Positions 17,137-26,608 of a stretch of 64,000 nucleotides of DNA are shown piece by piece. Position 1 is the stretch's first letter. Each line of letters starts with the position of its first letter. Below the pieces are notes generated by a model. It had not been told where the DNA came from, made no database searches, and saw only the letters and a program-made list of their open reading frames with translations. A program made the position numbers and the translations under genes. Origin of the DNA: Microvirga subterranea (GTDB lineage: Bacteria; Pseudomonadota; Alphaproteobacteria; Rhizobiales; Beijerinckiaceae); assembly GCF_003350535.1 (NCBI RefSeq), contig NZ_QQBB01000005.1, forward strand, positions 310,001 to 374,000, given 5' to 3'.

Positions 17137-17982
17137 CTACAATTCCCTCCCGTCGCTTGGTGCCGGAGCGTGGGGCGAGGGGGCTGGATCGTCCCAGAGG
17201 CTCTCACTGGTGTCACAGTCGGTCCGCGGCAGCGCCCAAGCGGGCTGTACCGAAGCGGAGGGTGTCACCTTGCCCGCGATCTCGCGAACGATCTTGGCTC
17301 TCGTCTCCGTGAGAAACTGCTGCCGCGCGCGCACCGGGATCATGAACGCGTCCGGTCCACCGATCACGCAGTCGCGATAATAGGCGTCCAGCGTCGCATT
17401 CTCTCGCCGGTCGGGGGCCTTGAGCATGATGGGCAATCCGTTGATGGTCACACCGCGCGCGACCGCCTCGTCGCGTGCATCCGTGACGAGACGTCCCTGA
17501 TTGTTCGAGCCATCGCCCGAAATGTCGATCACCCGCCGCGAGGCGAGGAGATGGCCCGACCAGAAGAGGGCTACGCTGAAGTCGATCGCCTCCGAAATGG
17601 AGGTCCCCGCCACGCGGTGAACGGGGGCCCGCGCCAGTCGGTCGGCAAAAGAGGCGGCATCGCTCGAACCGCTCAGGATCGTCCAGGGGACCACCAAGCT
17701 CTGGTACCTCGGCGCATGAGCTCCGGCCCATTCGACATAGGCGACCGCAATCTGCCCGTACATGCCGTTGCGAATGGCTTCATGGACCAGAGGCGACCGG
17801 AATGCTTCGACATAACCCTGCCGTTGCAGGTCCTGCTCATCCGGATCCATCGAGGTGGAGACATCGACCGCGAGGACCAGCGCCAGGTCAACCTGGGTCG
17901 GAGCGCCACGCCAGGCACCGGCAAGAGGCAGGAGCCCGACGGCAAGTACAGGGAGTAGCCACGGAGCCTTGAAATACCCCAT
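17137..17982 (-). CDS. DUF1194 domain protein (VWA-like), exported
   Basis: 281 aa. The N-terminal hydrophobic segment WLLPVLAVGLLPLAGA is a signal peptide or anchor. The rest is a von Willebrand A-like fold: ALVLAVDVSTSMDPDE carries the MIDAS D-x-S-x-S motif, VAGTSISEAIDF supplies the conserved Thr, and VIDISGDGSNNQG the conserved Asp. This is the DUF1194 family, common in Hyphomicrobiales, of unknown function. CAGGAG lies 9 bases before the ATG. Confidence 0.9.
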   Translation of the reverse strand: MGYFKAPWLLPVLAVGLLPLAGAWRGAPTQVDLALVLAVDVSTSMDPDEQDLQRQGYVEAFRSPLVHEAIRNGMYGQIAVAYVEWAGAHAPRYQSLVVPWTILSGSSDAASFADRLARAPVHRVAGTSISEAIDFSVALFWSGHLLASRRVIDISGDGSNNQGRLVTDARDEAVARGVTINGLPIMLKAPDRRENATLDAYYRDCVIGGPDAFMIPVRARQQFLTETRAKIVREIAGKVTPSASVQPAWALPRTDCDTSESLWDDPAPSPHAPAPSDGREL

Positions 17983-18035
17983 TGCAGTCTCTCCTGACGG
18001 AAGGGCTTTGCCCCCTCGGCCCTCCGGTCGCTCCC

Positions 18036-18476
18036 TCAGGTTTCCTTCTTGCGGAAGGTCTGGTGACAGCCGCCGCAGTTCTGGCCGACGCGCTGGACCG
18101 CTGCCTGCAGGCTGGCCTGGTCGGTGATCCCCGCCTGGGCCGCCTTGGCATCCTGTTCGAGCTTGGCCGCATGGGCGTCGAAATCGGCTTTGCGCTCCCA
18201 GATCACCGGAAGAGCCTCCGTCTTGCCCTGGTGGGTCCCTGGCGGGAACAGGGCGGGGATCTGCCTAGCGTTCTGCTCGATTCTCCCGAAGGCCGCTTGG
18301 GCATTGGCCGCATTGAACGGGACCTGTCCCCGGACCATCCCCGTCAGCAGTCGCACCTGCTCCTGGTTGTTCTTCATCAGGTCCTGGCGCTGACGGACCG
18401 GATCGCCCTGTTGGGCCAACACGCCGAGCCCGCTGGCGACCAATGCACCTGCCGCGGCAACAAAAATCCTTCGCAT
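18036..18476 (-). CDS. cytochrome c' (class II c-type cytochrome)
   Basis: 146 aa, periplasmic after removal of a signal peptide (IFVAAAGALVASGLGVLAQ). The four-helix-bundle cytochrome c prime ends in the covalent haem site CGGCHQTFRKK near the C-terminus, with no distal Met. Such proteins bind NO or CO rather than transfer electrons at high potential. ATG 18476 has AGAGG at 9 bases; an ATG three codons earlier (18485) is too close to this RBS. It lies 110 bases downstream of the CHASE2 cyclase. Confidence 0.92.
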   Translation of the reverse strand: MRRIFVAAAGALVASGLGVLAQQGDPVRQRQDLMKNNQEQVRLLTGMVRGQVPFNAANAQAAFGRIEQNARQIPALFPPGTHQGKTEALPVIWERKADFDAHAAKLEQDAKAAQAGITDQASLQAAVQRVGQNCGGCHQTFRKKET

Positions 18477-18586
18477 GACCGGCATCCTCTCTTGCAGCCG
18501 TCAGAATGCGCTTCGACTGCGACCGCGAACAGGGGCGAATGAGTGTTAGGGTCGGTTCTCCCGTTGAGTTATGCCAAACGGCCACC

Positions 18587-20776
18587 TCAGTTGAACGAGG
18601 CCGTGTTGTCGATCATCTGCCGAATCCGCTCGATCATCATCACCTGATACTCGTCGAGCCCGAAGCGTTTGCCGAGGTCCCGGCAGAGGATGATCGTCTC
18701 GAGGGCGTGCGCCCATTCGCGGGAGCGGTAGGCCGAAAGCATGGCCCCGTTCAGATCCGCCAGTTCCCGGAACGCGACGCTGCGGGCGACGTCCGCCCGT
18801 CCGAGCACCGTGAAGATCCGCTCCGGCTCCGTCTTGCCCTTCACCTGAAGCTGATCGAGCTCCAGCACCGCGAAGCGGCCCTGGACGGAGTGGGCCGTCT
18901 TCTCCCCGATGACGATCGGGACGCCGTATTGCTTCGTCAGTCCCTCCAGGCGAGATGCCAGGTTCACCGTGTCCCCGAGCACCGAATAGTTGAAATGCAG
19001 GTCGGAGCCGAAATTGCCGACGACGCATGGGCCCGTGTTCAGGCCAATGCCGATGCGCAGCGGCGGGACCTCCTCGCCGTCGCCTGCTTCGCGCAGGCGT
19101 TGGTCGTTCAGCCGCGCGAGGCTCTCCAGCATCGAAAGGGCCGCGTCGCAGGCATTCGCCGCATGGGCGGAATCGAGGAGAGGGGCGTTCCAGAACGCCA
19201 TGACGGCATCGCCCATGTATTTGTCGATCGTCCCCTTGCGCTCGATGATGTCGTTGGTCAGCGGCGTGAAGAGGCGGTTGATGAGGGCCGTCAGTCCCTG
19301 CGGATCGCCCTTGTAGAGCTCCGCGATCCCGGTGAAGCCCCGCACGTCGGAGAACAGGACCGTCAGCTCCCGCTGCTCGCCCCCGAGGGTCAGCTTCTCC
19401 GGCGAGCGAGCCAGTTCCTCGACGAGGGCCGGCGAGATGTACTGGCTGAAGGCGGAGCGGATGCGGTAGCGGTCCGCCGAGACGGACACGTAGTTCGTGC
19501 AGACCAGCACCGCGTAGACGAGGAAGCCCGAGATGAGCGGGAACGTATAGTCGATGAGAAGTCCGAGAAACCGGAAGCAGTACCACGATACGCCAAGCGT
19601 CAGCACGGCGGTCGCGCCGCCCAGGATGAACAGGGTTCCGGCATTCATCCGCGGAGCCAGCGCGATGAGGGCGAGGCTCAGCAAGGTGGCGAGCGAGACC
19701 TCCACGAAGGCGGTGTAGCTCGGGCGGCTCAGGGTCGAGCCGGTGAGGGCGCTCTCCAGGAGCTGCGCGTGCAGCTCGACACCGGGTAGGGCCGGATGAA
19801 CGGGCGTTACCTTGAGATCGAGCAGGCCGGCTGCGGACGTTCCGACGAGGATCATCTTTCCGGCGATCTGCTCGGGCCGGACGTTCCCGCGCAGCAGGTC
19901 GATCGCCGAGACGTACTTGGCGGGTGACGGCGGGGAGAAATGGATCCAAATGCGTCCCTTGCCGTCCGTCGGGATGTCGAAATCGTGCACGGCGATGCTG
20001 CGGATGCCGCTGGCGTCCGTCCTGATGAGAATGGCGCCCGATCCCGTCAGCACTCGGAGCATCTCGAGCGAGAGAGATGGCACCATGGTCTCGTCGGCGA
20101 GGGCAACCAGCGGCACCCGGCGGACGGTGCCGTCTCCTTCGGGGATCACCGAGAAAAGGCCGTGTCCCTTGGCAGCTTCGTCGAGGATAGGAAGATTGCG
20201 CAGCAGGCGCGGGAAATCGACCAGGAAGGGCCGGGGATCAGGTCCGAGCGTCGCGATTCCCGTCTGGGCGGCCGGCCTGTCGATGGGTGCCGTCCCCGAG
20301 ACACGATAGCCCGATTGCCCGAGCACCACCTTCGCCCGTCGCACGGCTTCGGCAAAGATCATGTCGTTGTTCGGCAGGCTCTGAAGCGCCTGCCGCGCCG
20401 CATCGTCCAGCCCCTTGAAGGTCTCGAGCGCCACGTCCGGGGAGCTGCGGTCGGCTTCCGGAAACAGCACGTCGAACCCGATGACGGTACCACCCAGTTC
20501 CGACACCTTCGAGACGATGTCGGCCATGATCGTCCGAGGCCAGGGCCATTGTCCGAGCGCCCGCAGGCTCGGCTCGTCGATGTCGATGATGGCGACGAGA
20601 TCGTTCGTCGCCTCGCGGGGATGGAGCAGCTGGTAGATGTCGAAGGACTTCTGCCGGAGCGCCTCGATCGGCCTTGGATCCCAGATCCGCAGTGCGAGAA
20701 GCTCGACGAGGAGCAGCAGGGCGACGATGCGGCCGGTCCCGAAATCGTGCATGCGTCGGAGAAGGCCCCGCGTCAC
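18587..20776 (-). CDS. CHASE2-domain adenylate/guanylate cyclase
   Basis: About 729 aa. After one N-terminal helix, a periplasmic CHASE2 sensor domain (~30-325; VAIIDIDEPSLRALGQWPW, GFDVLFPEADRSSPD) is followed by three transmembrane helices (~335-420). A cytoplasmic class III cyclase domain (~465-630) keeps its metal Asp (FSDVRGFT, D477; KYMGDAVMAFW), Lys, Asp and the Asn/Arg pair (LGDTVNLASRLE). It should be catalytic. The likely start is a GTG at 20776 with GAGGAG 7 bases upstream. It sits 93 bases downstream of the FecR/VWA gene, a neighbourhood that suggests that protein provides or shapes the CHASE2 signal. Confidence 0.92.
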   Translation of the reverse strand: MTRGLLRRMHDFGTGRIVALLLLVELLALRIWDPRPIEALRQKSFDIYQLLHPREATNDLVAIIDIDEPSLRALGQWPWPRTIMADIVSKVSELGGTVIGFDVLFPEADRSSPDVALETFKGLDDAARQALQSLPNNDMIFAEAVRRAKVVLGQSGYRVSGTAPIDRPAAQTGIATLGPDPRPFLVDFPRLLRNLPILDEAAKGHGLFSVIPEGDGTVRRVPLVALADETMVPSLSLEMLRVLTGSGAILIRTDASGIRSIAVHDFDIPTDGKGRIWIHFSPPSPAKYVSAIDLLRGNVRPEQIAGKMILVGTSAAGLLDLKVTPVHPALPGVELHAQLLESALTGSTLSRPSYTAFVEVSLATLLSLALIALAPRMNAGTLFILGGATAVLTLGVSWYCFRFLGLLIDYTFPLISGFLVYAVLVCTNYVSVSADRYRIRSAFSQYISPALVEELARSPEKLTLGGEQRELTVLFSDVRGFTGIAELYKGDPQGLTALINRLFTPLTNDIIERKGTIDKYMGDAVMAFWNAPLLDSAHAANACDAALSMLESLARLNDQRLREAGDGEEVPPLRIGIGLNTGPCVVGNFGSDLHFNYSVLGDTVNLASRLEGLTKQYGVPIVIGEKTAHSVQGRFAVLELDQLQVKGKTEPERIFTVLGRADVARSVAFRELADLNGAMLSAYRSREWAHALETIILCRDLGKRFGLDEYQVMMIERIRQMIDNTASFN

Positions 20777-20869
20777 GGCAGGGCTCCTCTCCGACCCCGG
20801 TCGCACCGGATGCGCATTTTGCCAGTGGGGCCGGCGGGATCCCTAGTCGCCATGTGGAGCATCTGCACC

Positions 20870-23800
20870 TCAAAGCAGGAAATCGGTGGAGCGTGGCAGG
20901 GCGCCTGCGATCGTCAGCTGCGTCGTGAGGACCTCGTTGCTCGCGAAGGTCACTGTCGCCGTCACCACGTTGTCCTCGCCGACAATCCGATCGAGGCCGC
21001 TCACCGACGCGTCGAGCGCGAGGCCGGTTGGTGTGCTGACGAGATCCTCGGGACCGATCTCCGGAACCTCCGTGCCGTTCACGAAGACTGCGACGTCCAC
21101 AACCTGTCCGGACCCGAGCGGCCGGCCCAGAACGGTCGTGTCGATCTGATCCGGCGAGGTCAACCGTGAGGCCCCGCCCGTGTTGTCGATCGTGTTGAGC
21201 TGGGACAGGCTGGCATCCGCGCCGATCCCCACGGCAGTGATCTTGGCACCATAGATATCGTTCAGGGTGGCGAGTTCGCCTCTGATCGGGCCCTCCCCAT
21301 TGCCGTCCGAGAGGAAGTAGAGGAAGTTCCTTTCGCCGCCTTGGTCGAGGCCCTGCAGCTTCTCGTTGGCGACCCGCAACGCATCGGCGAAGTTCGTCTG
21401 GCCACTGGCGTCGAGACCCCTCAGGTAGTTCGCGATCGACTGCTCGCCCGCTTCGCCGAGGCTGAACGTCGCCGCGTTCACGCCGGGCGCGGGAGTGCCT
21501 GTGTCGTCGGTCGGATCGGCGCTGCCGTTGAAGGGAATGACCGTGACGGTGACATCCTCGGGGGAAAAGCCGAGGCTCCTGATCCGCTCGGTCAGGGTGA
21601 TCAGGCCGGCGATCTCCGCATCGAGAACGGTGTTGGCGCTCCCGTCGCCGTTGAGATCCCCGACGGGCGTCCCGGCGAAAGCTCTGGCTGTGCTGCCCGA
21701 GACGTCGACCAGGTACAGGATGTTCGATTGCGGCTGCACGACCGGACCCAGGTCGATGGTCAAACCGAGCTCCGCCGTCGCGGTCGTGGTGGCGGACGGC
21801 GCCTCCATCGTCAGGGTGACCGTCTGCTGGTTGAACCCGAGAACGGCGTCGGCGGCATCCGCCTGAAGCGGAGACGAATAGGTTCCCTCGCCGCGGACCT
21901 GCACGGTAGCGTTCGCGGTATCCGCTCCTCCCTTGCCGTCGGATACCGTATAGGTGAAGGAGACCGTAGCGGTCTCGCCGGCGCCGAGCGCGCTGAACGC
22001 GTCGCCCGGGTCGAAGGCGAGGTCCCCGGACGAGGTCTGGAACAAAAAGCCCTCGGCCGGCGCGGTCCATTGCACGATCCTGAGGGCGTCGGAATCGACA
22101 TCGCGGTCGTTGGAGAGCAGGGCGAGCACCGTGGGACGGGCCTCGTCGACCCCGACGATGATGTCGTTCGCGGCTTCGGGCGCGTCGTTCGCGCCCGTGA
22201 TCGTCACGGTCACGGTTTCCACCGCACTGCCGCCATGCGCGTCGCTGACGGTCACGTCGTATCTCTGAACCAGGACCTGACCGGCCGCGAGGGAGTCGAG
22301 CACGCTGTCCGCCACCGAGAACGTCCAGCCCACGGTGCCGCCGCTGTCGATGGCGGACGTGTCGAGGCTGAAGGTGCCCGGATACCCGGCGTCCCGCGGC
22401 ACGAAGGTTGCCGTATGGGTGTCCGGCGTGTCCACATCCGTGAACGTGATGGCACCCGACTGGCTATGCATCACGGTGGTTGCACCGGCCACGAGTTCGG
22501 CCGCCTCGGTGACTGTTCCCGACGGTGCCGCGGAGGTGATCACCGGGCTGTCGTTGGCGCCGGTGACGGTCCACGACGCCGATGCAGGTGCCGTGGCGAT
22601 CCCATCCGAAACTGTATAATCGACCACGACGACGGTTTGGGCGCCCGCCGCGAGGGACTGGTACGCGGCCGGGTTCAGCCGGAAGGTCTTGGTCGCCGCG
22701 TCATAGGTCACTCCCGGAGGAAGGGACGACGGCAGGTCCACAATCGTGAGGGTCGCGCCGGAATCCACGTCGGACGCCTTCGCTAAGGCGGAGAGCGTCG
22801 AGACGGATCGGTCCTCCGTGGCCGCGCCGGTCACGTCACCCCGGACGACGGGAGCGTCATTCGCGCCGCTCACGGTCCATGAGACGGATGCCGGAACGCG
22901 ACTGCCGGCAACCACGAGGCTGTAGTTGACCGTGACGGTCTGTTTATCACCCGCGCCGAGATGCTGATAGGCCGGGTGCGACGGATCCAACGTGAACGTG
23001 CGCGAAGCTTCAACATAGCGAACGCCGGGAGGCAGGACCGCCGGCACATCCACCAGCCACGCGGACACGGCGCCGTTCGGGCCGGTCACCGCCGGTGAAT
23101 CGAGACGCTCCAGCGGACCGTCCTCCACGGCGTTGCCGCGGATCGGCGCAGGCGGGGATATGAGTGGCGCCAAGCTCGCATCCCGGGGCGTGGCAAGTTC
23201 AGGAATATAGGGCGTGATGGAAAAGAGCGCGTGTTCGACGGACGGGGCGTCGTGCAGAAGATTGGCTGGGACGATGGGGCCCGGCTCGAAGTCGCTGCTG
23301 CCTCGCCGCTGCTGCGGCGCGAAAATCTGGAACAGGTCGCGGACGAGATCGCTCTCGCCGCGCAACTCGTCCGCGGTCTTCGTCACCTGCGTGATGCTCA
23401 GGTCCGAGGCCGCCCGCGGCGTGAGAATGGTTGCGGATCGTGCATCGGATATGGTGGTGAGAACCCGTGACGGGTTGTTCTTGTCGAGAAGAACGAAGGA
23501 TCCGACCGAACCGTCCGGCTCCGTAAGCAGCGAGATCTTCGTGACGCCGCTCAACGCCGCGATTTCCGTGTGAACGGCCGTGCCGCGGATCGCCATGGTG
23601 GCGACGGGCGTGTCGACCTTGAGGTCGCCCGTTTTGGCGACGCGTCCGGCCACGAACCCGATGACGCCCTGCACGAGGGTGAAGAAAGCGGAGTTCGACT
23701 GCGAGTCGGCGGAATACACCATCTCGTTCAGCACCATGCGGGCGCTGGACGAGAGACCGAAGACCGTTCCGTCGTTGAGCTTGATGGTGAGGGATGAGTC

Positions 23801-24247
23801 GGCGGCGGTTTGGACCACATCGCCTTTCGCGACCGGATCGCCGAGATGAAGTTCGACCGGGACGCCGTTACGCAGGACGGTCGCCGTTCCCGAAACCTTT
23901 TCGACGCGGCCGATCGGAACCCGTGCCGCCGTCGTATCGGTCGATTGCGCATATTGCCCGGGAGGGTCGGGACCGGCGAGGGCATCGATGGTCTCTCCGG
24001 TCAGGCTCGCGCCCTCCGGGGTCCTGATGTTCGGTCGTCGATCATCCTTGAAATAGCCCGTGATGACGGCCGTCACATCCTGACCGATGAGGAGCAGATC
24101 GGCGCCGGATCTCTTGAAATCGGCTGTGAAGAGAAGATCGGCATCCGGGAAGACGATCATGCCGTCGGCGTCAACATTCTCCCCCGACGCCTGTTCAGCA
24201 TCGACCCAAATGTCGAAAACAGTGGCGCCGTCCCCGGATTGGTACAC
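20870..24247 (-). CDS. large FecR-, cadherin-like- and VWA-domain surface protein
   Basis: About 1125 aa without a signal peptide. A short N-terminal domain (to ~95) is followed by a FecR-type domain (~114-228; VSGTATVLRNG, GDVVQTAADS, DTPVATMAIRGTAV). Three or more Ig/cadherin-like repeats end in SWTVSGANDAP, SWTVTGANDSP or VTITGANDAP. A VWA domain (~838-1040) has YLVDVSGSTA as its MIDAS site and a Ca-loop-like GDLNGDGSAN. The extreme C-terminus STDFLL resembles type I secretion tails. The only upstream starts are rare codons. I chose the GTG at 24247 because AAGGGG precedes it by 6-7 bases; the frame is open to a TTG at 24349. Confidence 0.85.
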   Translation of the reverse strand: MYQSGDGATVFDIWVDAEQASGENVDADGMIVFPDADLLFTADFKRSGADLLLIGQDVTAVITGYFKDDRRPNIRTPEGASLTGETIDALAGPDPPGQYAQSTDTTAARVPIGRVEKVSGTATVLRNGVPVELHLGDPVAKGDVVQTAADSSLTIKLNDGTVFGLSSSARMVLNEMVYSADSQSNSAFFTLVQGVIGFVAGRVAKTGDLKVDTPVATMAIRGTAVHTEIAALSGVTKISLLTEPDGSVGSFVLLDKNNPSRVLTTISDARSATILTPRAASDLSITQVTKTADELRGESDLVRDLFQIFAPQQRRGSSDFEPGPIVPANLLHDAPSVEHALFSITPYIPELATPRDASLAPLISPPAPIRGNAVEDGPLERLDSPAVTGPNGAVSAWLVDVPAVLPPGVRYVEASRTFTLDPSHPAYQHLGAGDKQTVTVNYSLVVAGSRVPASVSWTVSGANDAPVVRGDVTGAATEDRSVSTLSALAKASDVDSGATLTIVDLPSSLPPGVTYDAATKTFRLNPAAYQSLAAGAQTVVVVDYTVSDGIATAPASASWTVTGANDSPVITSAAPSGTVTEAAELVAGATTVMHSQSGAITFTDVDTPDTHTATFVPRDAGYPGTFSLDTSAIDSGGTVGWTFSVADSVLDSLAAGQVLVQRYDVTVSDAHGGSAVETVTVTITGANDAPEAANDIIVGVDEARPTVLALLSNDRDVDSDALRIVQWTAPAEGFLFQTSSGDLAFDPGDAFSALGAGETATVSFTYTVSDGKGGADTANATVQVRGEGTYSSPLQADAADAVLGFNQQTVTLTMEAPSATTTATAELGLTIDLGPVVQPQSNILYLVDVSGSTARAFAGTPVGDLNGDGSANTVLDAEIAGLITLTERIRSLGFSPEDVTVTVIPFNGSADPTDDTGTPAPGVNAATFSLGEAGEQSIANYLRGLDASGQTNFADALRVANEKLQGLDQGGERNFLYFLSDGNGEGPIRGELATLNDIYGAKITAVGIGADASLSQLNTIDNTGGASRLTSPDQIDTTVLGRPLGSGQVVDVAVFVNGTEVPEIGPEDLVSTPTGLALDASVSGLDRIVGEDNVVTATVTFASNEVLTTQLTIAGALPRSTDFLL

Positions 24248-24449
24248 AGCAGGCCCCTTGTGTCGCAACGATAGTAGCGCTTTTGCGAAGTCCTTCCTAC
24301 CGGAATGAAATCTCAGCACATGGCGGCTGCGACGACACCGGTCGAGCAAACGGAGTTTTGACAGAAAGCAATCATGTTGATATCAACGTTTCTGGACGTG
24401 GAGCGACGCTGCTCCGAGCAGCGACATCAGAGAGCAGGGGAGAACGCCG

Positions 24450-24803
24450 ATGGCATACGTGGACGGATTCGTCTTGGCCGTGCCGGCCGACAAGAAGGAG
24501 ATCTTCCGCAAGCACGCCGCCGAGGCGGCGCCGCTGTTCAAGGAGTTCGGCGCAACGCGCATGGTCGAATGCTGGGGCGACGACGTGCCGGACGGCAAGC
24601 TCACGGATTTCCGCCGCGCCGTGAAGGCGACGGATGATGAGATCGTGGTGTTCAGCTGGATCGAATACCCCTCGAAGGAGGTTCGCGATGCGGCGAACCA
24701 GAAGATCATGACCGATCCGCGCATGAAGGCGATGGGCGAGCAGATGCCGTTCGACGGCAAGCGCATGATCTTCGGCGGCTTCGCGCCAATCCTCGACGTC
24801 TGA
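24450..24803 (+). CDS. DUF1428 domain protein (YbaA family)
   Basis: 117 aa. Matches the DUF1428/YbaA family, a dimeric ferredoxin-like alpha/beta barrel fold: [14 protein letters not shown] at the start, [20 protein letters not shown], then [16 protein letters not shown] and [13 protein letters not shown] at the C-terminus. AGGGGAG is 7 bases upstream of the ATG. It is divergent from the FecR gene and only 8 bases before the VOC gene. Enzymatic function unknown. Confidence 0.93.
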   Translation: MAYVDGFVLAVPADKKEIFRKHAAEAAPLFKEFGATRMVECWGDDVPDGKLTDFRRAVKATDDEIVVFSWIEYPSKEVRDAANQKIMTDPRMKAMGEQMPFDGKRMIFGGFAPILDV

Positions 24804-24811
24804 GGTGCCGC

Positions 24812-25594
24812 ATGACCAATCAGCATGGGGACTTCATCTGGTACGAACTCATGACCACGGAGGCTGACGCCGCTGCCGCCTTTTATGGTGCGGTGCTCGG
24901 CTGGCAGGCACGGCCCGCCGAGGGATCCGTGCGCGGCTACAACATCTTCGGGGTCGGCGGCGCCGACGTGGGTGGTCTCATGACCATCCCGCCGGAGGAT
25001 TGCGATACGGGCATGCAACCGGGCTGGCTCGGCTATATCGCTGTCCGCGACGTGGATGCGGCGGCGGCCGAAATCCTGGACGCAGGCGGCCGGCAATATG
25101 TGCCGCCGACCGACATTCCGGGCGTCGGCCGCTTCGCGCTCGTGGCTGATCCGCAGGGGGTTCCGTTCTACGTGATGCGCGGCGCCATGGATGGAACGAG
25201 TGCGTCGTTCTCGCAGGAGAAGACCGGGCATTGTCACTGGAACGAGCTCGCCACCAGCGACCCTGCGGCCGCACTCGCGTTCTACGGCGCCCGCTTCGGC
25301 TGGGAGAAAGGCGACGCCATGCCGATGGGCGAGATGGGCGACTATCAGTTTATCACGCACCATGGAACGACCATCGGGGCGGTGATGAAGCGGATGCCGG
25401 ATGGGCCGCGGCCGGCCTGGACCTTCTATTTCGGCGTCGAGGACATCGACGCGGCCGCAAGCGCCGTGTTGGGCAACGGCGGCACGATCCATTACGGACC
25501 CGCCGAGGTGCCGGGCGGCGTCTTCATCGTCGTCGCCGGCGATCCGCAGGGGGCGATGTTCGGTGCCGTCGGCCCCCGCAAGGCCCAGGCATAA
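24812..25594 (+). CDS. VOC-family protein with two glyoxalase-like domains
   Basis: 260 aa made of two vicinal-oxygen-chelate units (~1-125 and ~135-260). Each begins with a tryptophan-bearing strand and the same helix: FIWYELMTTEADAAAAFYG and CHWNELATSDPAAALAFYG. Each has the typical GVxDIDAAA segment. Metal-ligand candidates are His/Glu residues on the first and last strands (GHCHWNEL). Such tandem proteins include glyoxalases and dioxygenases; the substrate is not evident. It is cotranscribed with the DUF1428 and GST genes, suggesting small-molecule detoxification. Confidence 0.9.
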   Translation: MTNQHGDFIWYELMTTEADAAAAFYGAVLGWQARPAEGSVRGYNIFGVGGADVGGLMTIPPEDCDTGMQPGWLGYIAVRDVDAAAAEILDAGGRQYVPPTDIPGVGRFALVADPQGVPFYVMRGAMDGTSASFSQEKTGHCHWNELATSDPAAALAFYGARFGWEKGDAMPMGEMGDYQFITHHGTTIGAVMKRMPDGPRPAWTFYFGVEDIDAAASAVLGNGGTIHYGPAEVPGGVFIVVAGDPQGAMFGAVGPRKAQA

Positions 25595-25607
25595 TCAGGA
25601 GACTTTG

Positions 25608-26276
25608 ATGAGCATTCACGTTTCTGCCTTCCGCTGGGTGCCGCCCTTCGCCCAGGGCTACGTCCGCGATCTTCGCGTGCGCTGGGCCCTGGAGGAGGCG
25701 GGAATCCCCTACGAGGCAACGCTGATCGATCCTAAGGTTCAGAAGTCGGACGACTACCGGAACTGGCAGCCTTTCGGACAGGTGCCGGCTTATCGGGACG
25801 GGGACGTCGAAATCTTCGAATCCGGCGCGATCGTGCTGCACATCGCCTGGAAGTCGGAGGCGCTGGCGCCGCGGGACGAGGCGGGCCGTGCACGGGTGAC
25901 GACCTGGGTGATCGCGGCGCTGAACTCCATCGAGCCGCAGGTGCAGAATCTCGTCCAGCTCGACGTTTTCCATGCCGGCGAGGCCTGGACAGTTGAGCGC
26001 CGGCCCCAGGCCGAGGCCGCACTAAACAAGCGGCTTTCCGCGCTCAGCACCTGGCTTGGGGGCCGGGACTATCTCGAGGACCGGTTCACGGCGGGCGATC
26101 TGATGATGACGACCGTGCTGCGGGAACTGGTCGATTCCGGCATCCTCGAACGATTCCCGAACCTCGATGCCTACCGCCGGCGCTGCGAGGCCCGGCCTGC
26201 CTTCGCCCGCGCGCTCGAGGCGCAACTCCGGCCGTTCCGCGAGAACGAGCCGAAGGATCTCGTCACGCCGGCCTAG
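25608..26276 (+). CDS. glutathione S-transferase family protein
   Basis: 222 aa cytoplasmic protein. The N-terminal thioredoxin-like domain (~1-80) has the glutathione-binding loop QVPAYRDGDVEIFESGAI, where ES binds the gamma-glutamyl group. The all-helical C-terminal domain has FTAGDLMMTTVLREL, the conserved N-capping box region. The usual catalytic Tyr/Ser/Cys at the end of strand 1 is not clear (FRWVPPFAQGY). CAGGAG precedes ATG 25608 by 8 bases. Substrate unknown. Confidence 0.92.
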   Translation: MSIHVSAFRWVPPFAQGYVRDLRVRWALEEAGIPYEATLIDPKVQKSDDYRNWQPFGQVPAYRDGDVEIFESGAIVLHIAWKSEALAPRDEAGRARVTTWVIAALNSIEPQVQNLVQLDVFHAGEAWTVERRPQAEAALNKRLSALSTWLGGRDYLEDRFTAGDLMMTTVLRELVDSGILERFPNLDAYRRRCEARPAFARALEAQLRPFRENEPKDLVTPA

Positions 26277-26608
26277 CGGAGGGGGCGACGCGCTCCCCGA
26301 GGACATCGATGAGCGTGCGGATGAACGTCGCGAGATGTTCGCGGCAGATCGAGTCCGCTCCCCGCGTAACGTGATTTCAGGAACCTGAACCCGAGAGGGG
26401 CGACGGGCGCCTCTCTCGGACGCGGAAAGCAGACGTAGAGTCCGAGGCCGCGAGGACAAGCGTCGTCAGGCTCGGATCAGACCCGTCGGAAACGCAATTG
26501 TCCCGGGTCTCGTCGGCAACCCACCATCGGACCTGTCCGAATCCCGCACGCCACTCCGGAGCCGGAGAAAGGGAACGGACGCGCCGTATGTCCATGGAGG
26601 GAACCCCG
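26277..26608. other. 332-base gap with a possible gene remnant
   Basis: No intact gene. On the minus strand, about 26274-26375 reads as a protein-like stretch ending ICREHLATFIRTLIDVLGER and a stop codon that coincides with the GST stop. The frame is closed by a TGA just upstream. It may be the C-terminal remnant of a lost regulator or other gene, or chance. The right part should hold the promoter of the acylase gene; I saw no strong -35/-10 pair. Confidence 0.4.
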
